Shown: piece after piece, positions 1 to 8,913 of the stretch
How the letters are laid out: every line of letters begins with the position of its first letter
Numbering within the stretch: position 1 is the stretch's first letter
NCBI RefSeq assembly: GCF_001182825.2
Contig: NZ_LFYO02000002.1
Location: 310,001 to 374,000, forward strand
Direction: 5' to 3'
DNA from: Streptococcus sp. X13SY08
GTDB taxonomy: Bacteria > Bacillota > Bacilli > Lactobacillales > Streptococcaceae
DNA length: 64,000 nt
Notes under the pieces: model-generated
Seen by the model: only the letters and a program-made list of their open reading frames with translations
The model's database searches: none
What the model was told of the DNA's origin: nothing
Made by a program: the position numbers and the translations under genes

Positions 1-2
1 TC

Positions 3-572
3 CCAATTTTAATTCCCGTAGTTATTGTGGCTATATTAGCCATGATTGGTATTGGTCAGTACAATGGCTTAGTTGATTCTCACTCGCAAGTTGAAAATGC
101 ACAAGCAGATGTGAATACGCAATTGCAGCGTCGATATGATTTGGTTCCGAATGTTGTATCTGCCGTTCGTGAAGCAATGGCGCATGAAGAAGAAGTCTTC
201 ACGGCTATTGCGGATGCGCGTGCTAAAATCGGCTCAAGTGCTAAAAGATCAGAAGCTTATCAAGAGGGTCAATCTCAGTTAGATGCAGCAGTTTCTCGTC
301 TATTGGTGTTGACAGAAAATTACCCACAGCTTAATTCCAACCAACAAGTTTCAGAATTGATTACTGAGTTGGAAGGAACGGAAAATCGTATTTTGGTTGC
401 CCGAAAGGACTATAACGCTGTCGCAACCACTTACAACCGTAAAATCCGTCGCTTCCCTGCCTCTATCTTTGCAGGCATGTTTGGTTTTGAAAAAGCTGAG
501 CTCTTCAAAGCAACAGAAACAGCTGCAACAACCGTCCCAAGTGTCGATTTGGAAAATAAAGGTAGTGAATAA
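3..572 (+). CDS. lemA: LemA family membrane protein, 5' end cut by window edge
   Basis: The reading frame is open from the first bases of the window, so a GTG at 27 is an internal codon and only a few N-terminal residues are missing. What remains is the end of a hydrophobic N-terminal membrane segment (PVVIVAILAMIGIGQYNGL), then the helical LemA domain with the family signatures YNGLVDSHSQVE, QLQRRYDLVPNVV and ARKDYNAVATTYNRKIRRFP. LemA proteins are membrane-anchored with a long extracytoplasmic or cytoplasmic helical part; their exact role is unknown and in streptococci they usually pair with the protease HtpX. HtpX is not seen here; a terminator follows directly. Confidence 0.9.
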   Translation, partial: PILIPVVIVAILAMIGIGQYNGLVDSHSQVENAQADVNTQLQRRYDLVPNVVSAVREAMAHEEEVFTAIADARAKIGSSAKRSEAYQEGQSQLDAAVSRLLVLTENYPQLNSNQQVSELITELEGTENRILVARKDYNAVATTYNRKIRRFPASIFAGMFGFEKAELFKATETAATTVPSVDLENKGSE

Positions 573-574
573 GA

Positions 575-607
575 AAAAGGTTCTTGCTTGGAGCAGGAAC
601 CTTTTTT
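575..607 (+). terminator. Rho-independent terminator of lemA
   Basis: Stem GGTTCTTGC / GCAGGAACC (one G-T pair) with a short loop, followed by a run of six T, three bases after the lemA stop. Confidence 0.85.
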
Positions 608-714
608 GATATTTGATGTACTAAAACGAAGAGAATTTATCTAAAAAAATAGTTATATGATAGAAAATGATACAATATATTAAAAATATAAATTCGAATT
701 TACGAGGGAAGATC

Positions 715-1278
715 ATGAATCACAAAGGGACTAAAAAACTAGAAACAAATAGACTTATATTAAGGAAATATGAATCAAAAGATGTAGAGGACATGTTTCA
801 TAATTGGGTTAACGATTCTGAGGTGATGAAATATCTAACTTGGAAAGCTCACGGATCAATAGAGGTAACACGTGAAATAAATTTGTTGGATATTTCCAAA
901 TATGATTGTTTGGACTATTACAAATGGGTTATTATCCTAAAATCATCAAAGGAGGCTATTGGAGGCATTAATGTGGCTAAGGTTGATGAAAGTTGCAGTA
1001 GCGTCGAAGTTGCCTATAGATTAGGGAAAGCTTGGTGGAATAAAGGCATAGCAAGTGAAGCACTTTCTAGAGTTATCGAATTCTTATTTGAGGAGGTTGG
1101 AGTAAACCGTATAGCTGCTATGCATGATACAAATAATGCGAGTAGTGGATTAGTTATGAAGAAATGCGGTATGAGCTATGAAGGAACATTACGCCAAGCT
1201 GGTTTAAACAATCAAGGGATATACGATATTGCTTGCTATTCCATTCTTTATGATGAGTATATAAAAATGTTATCCTAA
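715..1278 (+). CDS. GNAT acetyltransferase, RimJ/RimL type
   Basis: This is a 187-residue GNAT N-acetyltransferase. It begins KKLETNRLILRKYESKDVEDMF, as RimJ/RimL-type enzymes do, and carries the acetyl-CoA loop region around AYRLGKAWWNKGIASEA and the family C-terminal NASSGLVMKKCGMSYEGTLRQ. It should transfer acetyl from acetyl-CoA to a protein N-terminus or small amine; the substrate cannot be read from sequence. I chose ATG 715 because GAGGGAAG lies just upstream; an in-frame ATG at 667 has no ribosome site. A -10-like TGATACAAT lies at 668-676. The next gene starts with its SD inside a tight 26-base gap, so the two are probably cotranscribed. Confidence 0.85.
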   Translation: MNHKGTKKLETNRLILRKYESKDVEDMFHNWVNDSEVMKYLTWKAHGSIEVTREINLLDISKYDCLDYYKWVIILKSSKEAIGGINVAKVDESCSSVEVAYRLGKAWWNKGIASEALSRVIEFLFEEVGVNRIAAMHDTNNASSGLVMKKCGMSYEGTLRQAGLNNQGIYDIACYSILYDEYIKMLS

Positions 1279-1304
1279 TGGTAGGAAAAGGAGAATCTCT
1301 AAAA

Positions 1305-2066
1305 ATGAATGACTATGTAACATTAAACCAAGAAAGATGGAATAGAGTACATAATGATTATACTGAACCATATACGCATGAAGAATTGATGAATTTAAAA
1401 GATCAACCAATAAGTGTAAGTTTGACTGTTGGTAAACTTGTTCCAGAATCATGGTTTGAAAAGACAGAGGGCAAAAGGGTGCTTGGGTTGGCCTGCGGTG
1501 GAGGTCAGCAAGGACCAATTTTTGCTTTACATGATTATGATGTGACAATTATGGATTTTTCTAAATCTCAACTTGAAAAAGATGAAATGGTTGCAAGTAG
1601 GGATAACCTTAAAATTAAAACTATTTTAGGTGATATGACCAAACCATTTCCATTTGAAGATGAAACTTTTGATATTGTATTTAACCCTGTTTCAAATGTT
1701 TATATTGAAGACTTAGAGAATATGTATCGCGAGGCATCCAGAGTTCTAAAACAGGGCGGATTTTTGATGGTTGGTTTTATGAATCCGTGGATTTATATGT
1801 ACGATGCTGATGTAGTATGGGATAGGCCAGCTGAAGAACTTCTTTTAAAATATTCTCTTCCTTTTAATTCTCGTAAATTAGAAGAAGGAAAAATTAAAAT
1901 TAATCCTGAGTACGGTTATGAATTTAGTCATACACTAGAATCATAAATTAGAAGTCAACTTAAAAATGGATTGGCTATGATTGGTTTCTATGAGTCTTGT
2001 GATAAGAGAAATAGACTGACTGAGTTTGGAAATGATTATATCGCTACGCTATCTTTCAAGTTATAA
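1305..2066 (+). pseudogene. SAM-dependent methyltransferase, nonsense mutation near the C-terminus
   Basis: A class I methyltransferase with the SAM loop VLGLACGGGQQGP (the usual G-x-G reads ACGGG), then DYDVTIMDFSKSQL and GDMTKPFPFEDETFDIVFNPVS. The frame is stopped by TAA at 1944-1946 after HTLES, but continues open in the same frame (IRSQLKNGLAMIGFYESCDK...) to a second TAA at 2064-2066. A CAA to TAA change would explain this. The residual product of about 213 residues keeps the whole SAM-binding fold and lacks about 40 C-terminal residues, so partial function cannot be excluded. ATG 1305 follows AAAAGGAG; ATG 1278 overlaps the upstream stop but has no SD. Confidence 0.8.
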
Positions 2067-2104
2067 AATAATTTTTTAAGGAATCATTTGGTTTCACCCG
2101 AAAA

Positions 2105-2136
2105 GCAAAAAAGGATTGGAAAACCAATCCTTTTCT
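2105..2136. terminator. Bidirectional terminator between the methyltransferase and mnmE
   Basis: Stem AAAAGGATTGG / CCAATCCTTTT with an AAAA loop and A/T tracts on both sides, so it can end transcripts arriving from either direction. The mnmE stop codon is immediately adjacent. Confidence 0.85.
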
Positions 2137-3509
2137 TATTTACCCAAACAAAACTGGCTGAAGAGCTGAGTAATGAGTTCATCTGGTGCAGCGTCACCTG
2201 TAATTTCGCCGAGGATTTCCCAGCAGCGGGTCATATCCACCTGAAGCAGGTCAACAGGCATGCCCATTTCAAGACCACTATTGACAGCCTCCAAAGATTG
2301 GACAGCTTGCTCGATGAGGGAAATATGGCGTGAGTTTGAAAGGTAGGTCGCATCATGTTCCACCAACCCAGCATTTTCAAAGAAGAGCTGGTTGATTTTT
2401 TCTTCAATCTGGTTAATATTTTGATTTTCAAGAACAGAAATACGAATAACATCCTCGGGTAATTCAATGGCTTCGATTTTCTCTTCCAAATCCGTCTTAT
2501 TGAGCAAAACAATGCGATTTGTCATTTGAGAAATGGCAAGCAGATTGCGGTCTTGATCGGTCAATGGCTCCGCCGCGTTGAGAACGAGTAAGACTAAATC
2601 TGCCTCAGCCAAGGCTTGACGTGACCGTTCCACACCGATTTTTTCCACAATATCATCTGTCTCACGAATACCAGCAGTGTCAATCAATTTGAGGGGCACG
2701 CCCTTGATATTGACATATTCTTCGATGACATCGCGTGTCGTACCAGCAATATCAGTGACAATGGCCTTGTCTTCTCGTAGAAGATTATTGAGAAGGCTGG
2801 ATTTACCGACATTGGGACGCCCGATGATAGCAGTTGAAATTCCTTCGCGAAGAATTTTTCCTCGGCGAGCGGTACGAAGCAAGTCTTCTAATAATTTTTG
2901 GAATTCTAGCGTTTTTTCACGAATCAATCCGGTCGTCGCTTCTTCAACATCGTCGTATTCTGGGTAGTCAATATTGACTTCGACTTGGGCTAGCGTATGG
3001 AGGATTTCTTGCCGCGTATCATCAATGAGGCGTTTGAGCGAGCCATCCAATTGCTTGACTGCATTGTGCATGGCTTTGTCTGTCTTAGCACGGATAACAT
3101 CCATGACGGCTTCAGCCTGTGTCAAGTCCACACGACTATTCAAAAAGGCACGCTTAGTAAACTCTCCTGGCTCTGCCATTCGTGCGCCTTGGCGCAGGAG
3201 TAGTTGAAGGATTTCATTGGTCACAGCAATGCCACCATGCGTATTGATTTCGATGACGTCTTCGCGAGTGAAGGTCTTTGGTGCTCGCATGACAGTCACC
3301 ATCACTTCGTCCAAAATCTCATCCAATCGTGGATCTATAATATGGCCATAATTGATGGTATGGCTATCAACCCTTTGCAGATTTTTTCCTTTAAAAACGC
3401 TTTGTGCAATCTCAACAGCTTGACTCCCCGATAAACGGACAATCCCAATAGCCCCTTCTCCCAGAGGAGTCGAGATAGCAGCAATGGTATCAAATTCTTT
3501 GGTTATCAT
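2136..3509 (-). CDS. mnmE: tRNA modification GTPase MnmE
   Basis: MnmE, with MnmG, installs the carboxymethylaminomethyl group on U34 of tRNAs in the cytoplasm. The 457-residue length is normal. In order: the N-terminal formyl-THF-binding domain ([20 protein letters not shown]), a helical domain, an inserted G domain with the P-loop [12 protein letters not shown] near residue 225, DTAGIR, and NKTD, and the C-terminal helical part ending in CLGK, the variant of the conserved C-x-G-K motif whose Cys is needed for catalysis. The start is preceded by TATAGGAAAT. It is transcribed away from rpiA and stands alone. Confidence 0.97.
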   Translation of the reverse strand: MITKEFDTIAAISTPLGEGAIGIVRLSGSQAVEIAQSVFKGKNLQRVDSHTINYGHIIDPRLDEILDEVMVTVMRAPKTFTREDVIEINTHGGIAVTNEILQLLLRQGARMAEPGEFTKRAFLNSRVDLTQAEAVMDVIRAKTDKAMHNAVKQLDGSLKRLIDDTRQEILHTLAQVEVNIDYPEYDDVEEATTGLIREKTLEFQKLLEDLLRTARRGKILREGISTAIIGRPNVGKSSLLNNLLREDKAIVTDIAGTTRDVIEEYVNIKGVPLKLIDTAGIRETDDIVEKIGVERSRQALAEADLVLLVLNAAEPLTDQDRNLLAISQMTNRIVLLNKTDLEEKIEAIELPEDVIRISVLENQNINQIEEKINQLFFENAGLVEHDATYLSNSRHISLIEQAVQSLEAVNSGLEMGMPVDLLQVDMTRCWEILGEITGDAAPDELITQLFSQFCLGK

Positions 3510-3633
3510 AATATTTCCTATAATTTTACTTATTAACGCTACTATTCTATCATGTTCTTTAAAAATTGTCTTTGCTGGATTATCTGAAATGATTGTAACC
3601 GTTTAAATTTTTGTGGAAATAGCAGAGCGAAGA

Positions 3634-3642
3634 TGGTATAAT
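3634..3642 (+). promoter_or_regulatory. Extended -10 promoter for rpiA
   Basis: TGGTATAAT is an exact extended -10 element (TGn followed by TATAAT), 42 bases before the rpiA start; no convincing -35 at the standard spacing, which extended -10 promoters do not need. Confidence 0.6.
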
Positions 3643-3684
3643 ATTTTTTGTAATCGTTTTTATGTAAAAAGGAGTGTGCAATCT

Positions 3685-4359
3685 ATGTCAAATTTGAAAC
3701 AGCAGGTTGGTATCAAGGCTGCTGAGTTTGTGACAGACGGTATGGTCGTTGGTCTGGGAACGGGATCAACAGCTTACTATTTTGTAGAAGAAATTGGACG
3801 ACGAGTGAAAGAGGAAGGGTTGCAGATTGTGGGGGTAACAACCTCTCATGCGACAACAGCTCAAGCTGAAAGCTTAGGTATTCCTCTCAAATCGATTGAC
3901 CAAGTGGACTATGTGGATTTGACAGTAGATGGAGCTGATGAAGTGGATGGCAATTTTGATGGCATCAAAGGTGGTGGAGCAGCGCTTTTAATGGAAAAAA
4001 TTGTGGCGGTCAACAGCAGAGATTGTATTTGGATTGTCGACCAATCAAAAGTTGTAGATCAATTGGGAGCCTTCAAATTACCTGTTGAGGTTGTCCAATA
4101 CGGTTCCGAAAATCTTTTTAGAAAATTTGAGGAAAAAGGTTATCGCCCATCTTTTCGTATGGATGGGGAAAGTCGGAAAATAACCGATATGAAAAACTAT
4201 ATCATTGACTTGGATTTGCAAGCGATTGAGGATGCAAAAGCATTAGCAGATGAACTTGATCGTACGGTGGGAGTGGTAGAGCATGGTCTTTTCATCCACC
4301 TCATTTCTAAAGTCCTTGTGGGCTATCCTGACGGACCAAAAATCCTCGAGGTAAATTAA
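3685..4359 (+). CDS. rpiA: Ribose-5-phosphate isomerase A
   Basis: RpiA interconverts ribose 5-phosphate and ribulose 5-phosphate in the pentose phosphate pathway. Length is 224 residues from ATG 3685, matching the family; this start has AAAAAGGAG ten bases upstream, whereas the upstream in-frame ATG at 3613 would add unrelated sequence. Conserved blocks: [34 protein letters not shown] (catalytic Asp region), and [12 protein letters not shown] with the active-site Lys. It leads the salvage run: ribose 5-phosphate is what DeoB produces from nucleoside cleavage products, so the gene order fits the pathway. Confidence 0.97.
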   Translation: MSNLKQQVGIKAAEFVTDGMVVGLGTGSTAYYFVEEIGRRVKEEGLQIVGVTTSHATTAQAESLGIPLKSIDQVDYVDLTVDGADEVDGNFDGIKGGGAALLMEKIVAVNSRDCIWIVDQSKVVDQLGAFKLPVEVVQYGSENLFRKFEEKGYRPSFRMDGESRKITDMKNYIIDLDLQAIEDAKALADELDRTVGVVEHGLFIHLISKVLVGYPDGPKILEVN

Positions 4360-4398
4360 TTTTGAGCCTTTCTGGTATAGCTGGGAGGGCTTTCTTTG

Positions 4399-4407
4399 TG
4401 GTATAAT
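4399..4407 (+). promoter_or_regulatory. Extended -10 promoter for deoB
   Basis: TGGTATAAT in the 89-base rpiA-deoB gap, preceded by a G-T-rich imperfect stem (GAGCCTTTC...GGGAGGGC) that could be a weak rpiA terminator. deoB can therefore be transcribed independently of rpiA. Confidence 0.6.
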
Positions 4408-4448
4408 AATATTATAGAACGTCTCTTAGGACGAAAAGGAGAAATAAG

Positions 4449-5660
4449 ATGACAACATTCAATCGTATTCATCTAGTTGTGCTAGATTCTGTCGGAATTG
4501 GTGCTGCACCAGACGCTAACAACTTTGTTAATGCGAGTGTTCCGGATGGAGCTTCAGATACCTTGGGTCATATCTCAAAAACGGTAGGTCTCAATGTGCC
4601 AAATATGGCTAAAGTTGGTTTGGGAAATATTCCTCGCGAGACGCCACTTAAGACTGTTCCGGTTGAATCAAATCCAACGGGATATGTGACAAAATTGGAA
4701 GAAGTATCCCTTGGTAAAGATACCATGACTGGCCACTGGGAAATCATGGGTCTCAATATTACAGAACCATTTGATACATTTTGGAATGGTTTTCCTGAAG
4801 AAATTCTGACAAAAATTGAAGAATTTTCAGGTCGTAAAATTATTCGTGAAGCCAACAAACCATATTCTGGCACAGCAGTCATCGATGATTTTGGACCACG
4901 CCAAATGGGAACTGGAGAATTGATTGTTTATACGTCAGCTGACCCAGTTCTTCAAATCGCAGCTCATGAAGACATTATTCCGCTTGAAGAATTGTACAAG
5001 ATTTGTGAATATGCTCGTTCGATTACGTTAGAACGTCCAGCACTTCTAGGTCGTATTATTGCCCGCCCATATGTTGGGGAACCTGGCAACTTTACACGTA
5101 CTGCTAACCGTCACGATTACGCTGTATCACCTTTTGAAGATACTGTTTTGAACAAATTGGCTGATGCAGGTATTCCTACTTATTCAGTGGGTAAGATTAG
5201 TGATATCTTTAATGGTTCAGGTATTACAAACGATATGGGACACAACAAATCCAATAATCACGGCGTGGATACTCTCATTAAGGCTCTGCAACTACCTGAG
5301 TTTACAAAAGGATTCTCCTTCACTAACTTGGTAGATTTCGATGCCATGTATGGTCACCGTCGTGATGCACATGGTTATCGTGATTGCTTGCATGAATTCG
5401 ATGAACGTTTACCAGAAATCATTGAGCACATGAAAGAAGATGATTTGCTTCTGATTACAGCTGACCACGGAAACGATCCGACTTATGTGGGTACAGACCA
5501 TACACGTGAATATATCCCACTTTTAGCTTACAGCCCATCTTTCAAAGGAAATGGTGTGATTCCACAAGGACACTTTGCTGATATCTCAGCGACTATTGCT
5601 GAAAACTTTGGAGTTGATTCAGCCATGATTGGTGAAAGTTTCTTGAATACATTAGTATAA
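4449..5660 (+). CDS. deoB: Phosphopentomutase
   Basis: DeoB converts (deoxy)ribose 1-phosphate, released by the nucleoside phosphorylases encoded downstream, to the 5-phosphate. The 403-residue protein has the alkaline-phosphatase-superfamily layout: an N-terminal metal site ([14 protein letters not shown]), the nucleophile region [11 protein letters not shown] with its Thr, and the C-terminal metal ligands [23 protein letters not shown]. The start follows AAAAGGAGAAATAAG. Its stop codon overlaps a possible ATG of the next gene by one base (TAATG), so translation of the next gene may be coupled. Confidence 0.97.
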   Translation: MTTFNRIHLVVLDSVGIGAAPDANNFVNASVPDGASDTLGHISKTVGLNVPNMAKVGLGNIPRETPLKTVPVESNPTGYVTKLEEVSLGKDTMTGHWEIMGLNITEPFDTFWNGFPEEILTKIEEFSGRKIIREANKPYSGTAVIDDFGPRQMGTGELIVYTSADPVLQIAAHEDIIPLEELYKICEYARSITLERPALLGRIIARPYVGEPGNFTRTANRHDYAVSPFEDTVLNKLADAGIPTYSVGKISDIFNGSGITNDMGHNKSNNHGVDTLIKALQLPEFTKGFSFTNLVDFDAMYGHRRDAHGYRDCLHEFDERLPEIIEHMKEDDLLLITADHGNDPTYVGTDHTREYIPLLAYSPSFKGNGVIPQGHFADISATIAENFGVDSAMIGESFLNTLV

Positions 5661-5674
5661 TGGGGGCAGCAACG

Positions 5675-6028
5675 ATGGAAGAAATAACCATGTATTACCA
5701 CATCGATTGTGGTACATCCAATCAAGTTTTAGAACTAATTAGACAAAAGGGATTTGAACCAAAGTTGATTGATTATGTACAGAATCCCATCGGTGCAGAA
5801 AAATTGCAAGATTTATTAGATTTACTTGGATTAACTCCACGAGAATTGTTAAAGACGAGTATCCCTCTTTATAAGGAGCTAGATTTGGAGGATCCAGATT
5901 TATCTCAGGAATACATTTTTAAACAAATAGTAGATCATCCTATTTTGATGAATCGTCCTATAGTGATTACTTCTAAAGGTGCAAAGCTATGCAGACCAGC
6001 AGAGCTTGTCTTGGATCTCTTACCCTAA
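5675..6028 (+). CDS. ArsC-family thioredoxin-fold protein
   Basis: A 117-residue member of the ArsC/YffB reductase family: YHIDCGTSNQVLELIRQKGFEP holds the catalytic Cys, followed by LLDLLGLTPRELLKT, PLYKELDLEDP, HPILMNRPIVITSKGAKLCRPAE. The two Arg residues that bind the oxyanion in ArsC (in NRP and LCRP) are kept, but the usual C-x-x-S-R after the nucleophile reads C-G-T-S-N. It could be a glutathione- or thioredoxin-type reductase; arsenate need not be the substrate, and no other ars gene is near. ATG 5675 is preferred because GGGGG lies at 5661-5665; ATG 5660 and ATG 5690 are alternatives. It sits between deoB and punA in one transcript. Confidence 0.85.
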   Translation: MEEITMYYHIDCGTSNQVLELIRQKGFEPKLIDYVQNPIGAEKLQDLLDLLGLTPRELLKTSIPLYKELDLEDPDLSQEYIFKQIVDHPILMNRPIVITSKGAKLCRPAELVLDLLP

Positions 6029-6057
6029 GGATATAAAGGTAAAATAGAAAGGAAATT

Positions 6058-6867
6058 ATGTTGTTATTTGATAAAATTAAAGAAACAAGTGCTTTTTTGA
6101 AAGAAAAAGGCTTAGCAGCGCCTGAATTTGGTCTTATTTTAGGTTCAGGTTTGGGAGAATTGGCAGAAGAAGTAGAAAATGCCATTGTATTGGACTATGC
6201 AGACATTCCAAACTGGGGTCAGTCAACAGTTGTTGGCCATGCTGGAAAACTGGTTTACGGTGATTTAGCCGGACGTAAAGTTTTGGCACTTCAGGGGCGT
6301 TTCCATTTTTACGAAGGAAATCCACTTGAGGTGGTGACTTTCCCTGTTCGTGTCATGAAAGCACTCGGATGTGAGGGTGTTATCGTGACCAATGCAGCTG
6401 GAGGTATCGGCTATGGTCCAGGTACCTTGATGGCGATTAACGATCACATCAACTTGACTGGTCAAAATCCGTTGATTGGCGAAAATTTGGAAGAATTTGG
6501 TCCACGTTTCCCTGATATGTCTGATGCCTATACAGCAGCTTACCGTCAAAAAGCGCATGCCATTGCTGAGAAATTGGATATCCAATTGGAAGAAGGTGTC
6601 TATATCGGTGTGACAGGTCCTACTTATGAAACCCCTGCTGAAATTTGTGCCTTTAAAACTATGGGTGCTGACGCAGTTGGTATGTCTACAGTTCCTGAAG
6701 TTATCGTTGCAGCTCATTCTGGTATGAAAGTACTTGGAATTTCTGCTATTACAAATTTTGCGGCTGGCTTCCAATCTGAACTCAACCATGAAGAAGTGGT
6801 CGAAGTCACCCAACAAATCAAAGGCAACTTCAAAAACTTTATCAAGGAAGTGTTGAAGGAGTTGTAA
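6058..6867 (+). CDS. punA: Purine nucleoside phosphorylase, trimeric (inosine/guanosine) type
   Basis: This 269-residue enzyme cleaves purine nucleosides with phosphate to free base and ribose 1-phosphate. It is the trimeric PNP class: GLILGSGLGELAEEV phosphate loop, VVGHAGKLVYG, LQGRFHFYEGN, NAAGGIGYGPGTLMAINDHIN, and GPTYETPAEI with the AVGMSTVPEVI base-binding region. The hexameric DeoD lies downstream, so the operon covers two purine specificities. SD GAAAGGAAATT precedes the start. Confidence 0.96.
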   Translation: MLLFDKIKETSAFLKEKGLAAPEFGLILGSGLGELAEEVENAIVLDYADIPNWGQSTVVGHAGKLVYGDLAGRKVLALQGRFHFYEGNPLEVVTFPVRVMKALGCEGVIVTNAAGGIGYGPGTLMAINDHINLTGQNPLIGENLEEFGPRFPDMSDAYTAAYRQKAHAIAEKLDIQLEEGVYIGVTGPTYETPAEICAFKTMGADAVGMSTVPEVIVAAHSGMKVLGISAITNFAAGFQSELNHEEVVEVTQQIKGNFKNFIKEVLKEL

Positions 6868-6868
6868 G

Positions 6869-7027
6869 ATGAATACAAAAAAACTTTTTCTTATTTGTGG
6901 TTTAGTGCAGATTTTCGTTGGACTTTTCCTCCTATTCAAAAACGACAATAGAACCTTAGGTATTATCTTCATGGGTTCGGGAGTTACCTTTACCGCCTTA
7001 GCTGCTCAAGAAGATAAGAAAAAATAA
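6869..7027 (+). CDS. Small membrane protein, 52 residues
   Basis: Not recognised. It starts one base after the punA stop, with AAGGAG inside the punA end seven bases upstream, so it is almost certainly translated from the punA message. The protein has two hydrophobic stretches (KLFLICGLVQIFVGLFLLF and TLGIIFMGSGVTFTALAA) separated by KNDNRT, and a charged tail QEDKKK, fitting a two-helix hairpin in the membrane. It is too short for automatic ORF cut-offs and may be missed by annotation. Its position inside a nucleoside-salvage operon suggests, without proving, a link to transport or to the phosphorylases. Confidence 0.7.
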   Translation: MNTKKLFLICGLVQIFVGLFLLFKNDNRTLGIIFMGSGVTFTALAAQEDKKK

Positions 7028-7050
7028 ATATTATACTAGAAATAAAACTA

Positions 7051-7388
7051 AAAGGAAAGAGAGCGAGTTCTGCTCGATAGGAATTCGACCTCTGCCCTTT
7101 CTATATTCAATTAAACATTACGAAAAGAATGGACGCCGAATTTTGAAATTGAATTCGGACAGCCGTTCTATCTTTAACCAATAACGTAATAAAACGAAAG
7201 GAAGAGAGTCGGTTCTTTCTGATTTGAACTCGATCTCTAGCTTTTCTTATTCATATAAACAATGAAAGGAAAGGGTTTATATTCAGTTTAAATTGAATAC
7301 GGGCGGAAAGCTCGGAAATTAGATGAACTAACTTGTGTGTTCGCATACTGCGTTAGTTCCCTAAATTTCAGTCGCTTTCTGTTCGCCC
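7051..7388 (+). repeat. Tandem array of four imperfect hairpins between punA operon and deoD
   Basis: This 371-base gap holds four consecutive long imperfect palindromes: about 7051-7102, 7125-7170, 7195-7248 and 7301-7388. The first and third are copies of one module: both are introduced by AATAAAAC-AAAGGAA, run GAGAG-CG-GTTC up the stem and return GAA-TCGA-CTCT, and are followed by TATTCA-ATAAACA. The fourth is the longest, closing GGGCG with CGCCC and containing GAACTAAC / GTTAGTTC. None has a T-tract, so they are not ordinary terminators. Possible readings are a decayed BOX- or RUP-like streptococcal repeat cluster, or a structured leader controlling deoD. No ORF of note lies within. Confidence 0.7.
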
Positions 7389-7398
7389 TTAATATCTT

Positions 7399-8109
7399 AT
7401 GAGTATCCATATTTCCGCCGCTAAAGGCGATATCGCTGATAAAATTTTGCTTCCTGGTGACCCGCTTCGTGCGAAGTTCATCGCTGAGAATTTCTTAGAA
7501 GATGCGGTTTGCTTCAATGAAGTCCGCAATATGTTTGGTTACACTGGTACTTACAAGGGACATCGTGTTTCTGTTATGGGTACAGGGATGGGAATGCCAT
7601 CCATTTCCATCTACGCGCGTGAACTCATTGTTGACTACGGCGTAAAAAAACTTATCCGTGTTGGGACTGCTGGTTCTATTGATCCTAATGTGCACGTTCG
7701 TGAATTGGTCTTGGCGCAAGCGGCAGCAACTAATTCAAATATTATTCGTAATGATTTCCCAGAATTTGATTTCCCACAAATCGCAGACTTTGATCTTCTT
7801 GACAAGGCTTATCATATTGCTAAAGGTTTAGGTATGACAACTCATGTCGGCAATGTTCTATCCTCTGATGTTTTCTATTCAAATATGCCAGAGCGTAATA
7901 TGAAATTGGGTGAGCTTGGGGTCAAAGCTATCGAAATGGAAGCTGCAGCCCTCTATTATCTTGCTGCGCAACACCATGTTCAAGCGCTTGGAATTATGAC
8001 TATTTCTGATAGTTTAGTCAACCTCGATGAAGACACAACAGCTGAAGAACGTCAAAATACTTTCACAGACATGATGAAAGTGGGGCTTGAAACCCTGATT
8101 GCAGAATAA
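7399..8109 (+). CDS. deoD: Purine nucleoside phosphorylase DeoD, hexameric type
   Basis: The 236-residue hexameric PNP acts on adenosine, inosine and guanosine and their deoxy forms. Signatures: [61 protein letters not shown] with the phosphate Arg, and [10 protein letters not shown]; the catalytic Asp is in ISDSLVN. Family alignment fixes the start at ATG 7399. Oddly, no Shine-Dalgarno is present: the ten bases before the ATG are TAATATCTT and the base of a large hairpin ends at 7388. The stop codon overlaps the next ATG (TAATG). Confidence 0.96.
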   Translation: MSIHISAAKGDIADKILLPGDPLRAKFIAENFLEDAVCFNEVRNMFGYTGTYKGHRVSVMGTGMGMPSISIYARELIVDYGVKKLIRVGTAGSIDPNVHVRELVLAQAAATNSNIIRNDFPEFDFPQIADFDLLDKAYHIAKGLGMTTHVGNVLSSDVFYSNMPERNMKLGELGVKAIEMEAAALYYLAAQHHVQALGIMTISDSLVNLDEDTTAEERQNTFTDMMKVGLETLIAE

Positions 8110-8876
8110 TGACTGATTCGCGTCAATCTATTGGTATTCTCTTGGATATCTACGCCTACGGTCCTGCTTTGAAAATAGCAGAGCGAGAAGCTAAGTTGTC
8201 TTCAACAGCACTTTATCTCCTTGAGATGGTCAAGGAGCGCCGCGAACTCAACGTTGCTTTTCTCTACACTCATGAGGAGAAAAATAAGGCTATCGAGGAG
8301 CAATATGGCTTGCAACTCTATCATAACGAGGAGCAGGAAGAGCAAATCGCCAACTATATTATGGATTTGGAAGCCAAGGTCAAAAATGCCGAAATCATTG
8401 ACTTTGTACGTTCAGTGTCGCCGATTTTGTATCGACTATTCTTCCGCTTAGCTAAGCAGACTTTACCTGAGTTGGAATCGGTCATTCTGAATGCAAAGAA
8501 TGATCAATATGATACTTGGAAATTCCATGAAATGGCGCAGCTCAAGAATCCTGTTTTTCAGGCATATATTAGTGAACGTCGTACTCGAAATGTGACGACA
8601 TCCAGCCTCCTAGAGCTGCTGGAATTGTCTAATTTGCCGAAGGATACCGTGCAGCTCATGCAGGATTTGCGCCAGTTTGAAAAATCAGTCCGCAATCCCT
8701 TGGCGCATCTCATAAAACCATTCGACGAAGCAGAGCTTCATCGGACGACCAAATTTTCATCGAAGATTTTCTTAGAAAAAATTATTTTATTGGCGCAAAA
8801 AGCGGGTATTCATTACCAGCGCCAGCCATTTTACTTTAATCAAATCAACGATATTATCAAAAAAGAATGGACCTAA
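8109..8876 (+). CDS. HEPN-domain protein, candidate RNase related to the Csm6 HEPN family
   Basis: The 255-residue all-helical protein contains SVRNPLAHLIKPF, in which R195-N196-P-L-A-H200 fits the R-x4-6-H motif of HEPN ribonucleases; the resemblance to the C-terminal HEPN part of Csm6/Csx1 proteins is my reading of the motif and the helical context. There is no recognisable CARF or other sensor domain of Rossmann type at the N-terminus, which runs [27 protein letters not shown]. It overlaps the deoD stop by one base, so it is translationally coupled to deoD. No CRISPR type III genes are in the window. A role in nucleotide-linked RNA cleavage or toxin-like control is conjecture. Confidence 0.7.
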   Translation: MTDSRQSIGILLDIYAYGPALKIAEREAKLSSTALYLLEMVKERRELNVAFLYTHEEKNKAIEEQYGLQLYHNEEQEEQIANYIMDLEAKVKNAEIIDFVRSVSPILYRLFFRLAKQTLPELESVILNAKNDQYDTWKFHEMAQLKNPVFQAYISERRTRNVTTSSLLELLELSNLPKDTVQLMQDLRQFEKSVRNPLAHLIKPFDEAELHRTTKFSSKIFLEKIILLAQKAGIHYQRQPFYFNQINDIIKKEWT

Positions 8877-8881
8877 TATGT

Positions 8882-8912
8882 AAAAACAGCTAGCTGATGC
8901 TAGCTGTTTTTT
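8882..8912 (+). terminator. Terminator of the rpiA-to-HEPN run
   Basis: Perfect stem AAAAACAGCTAGC / GCTAGCTGTTTTT with a TGAT loop and T tract, six bases after the HEPN gene. Confidence 0.9.
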
Positions 8913-8913
8913 G

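Noticed and set aside
5660-5674. ATG 5660 as start of the ArsC-like gene
   Set aside because: It lacks an SD and adds residues outside the family; ATG 5675 has GGGGG at good spacing.
6265-6972. 235-residue minus-strand ORF opposite punA
   Set aside because: It is antisense to a well conserved gene, has no family resemblance and no SD; a codon-use shadow.
7051-7248. Hairpins as transcription terminators or attenuators
   Set aside because: No T tract follows any of the stems, and no leader peptide or antiterminator alternative could be drawn.
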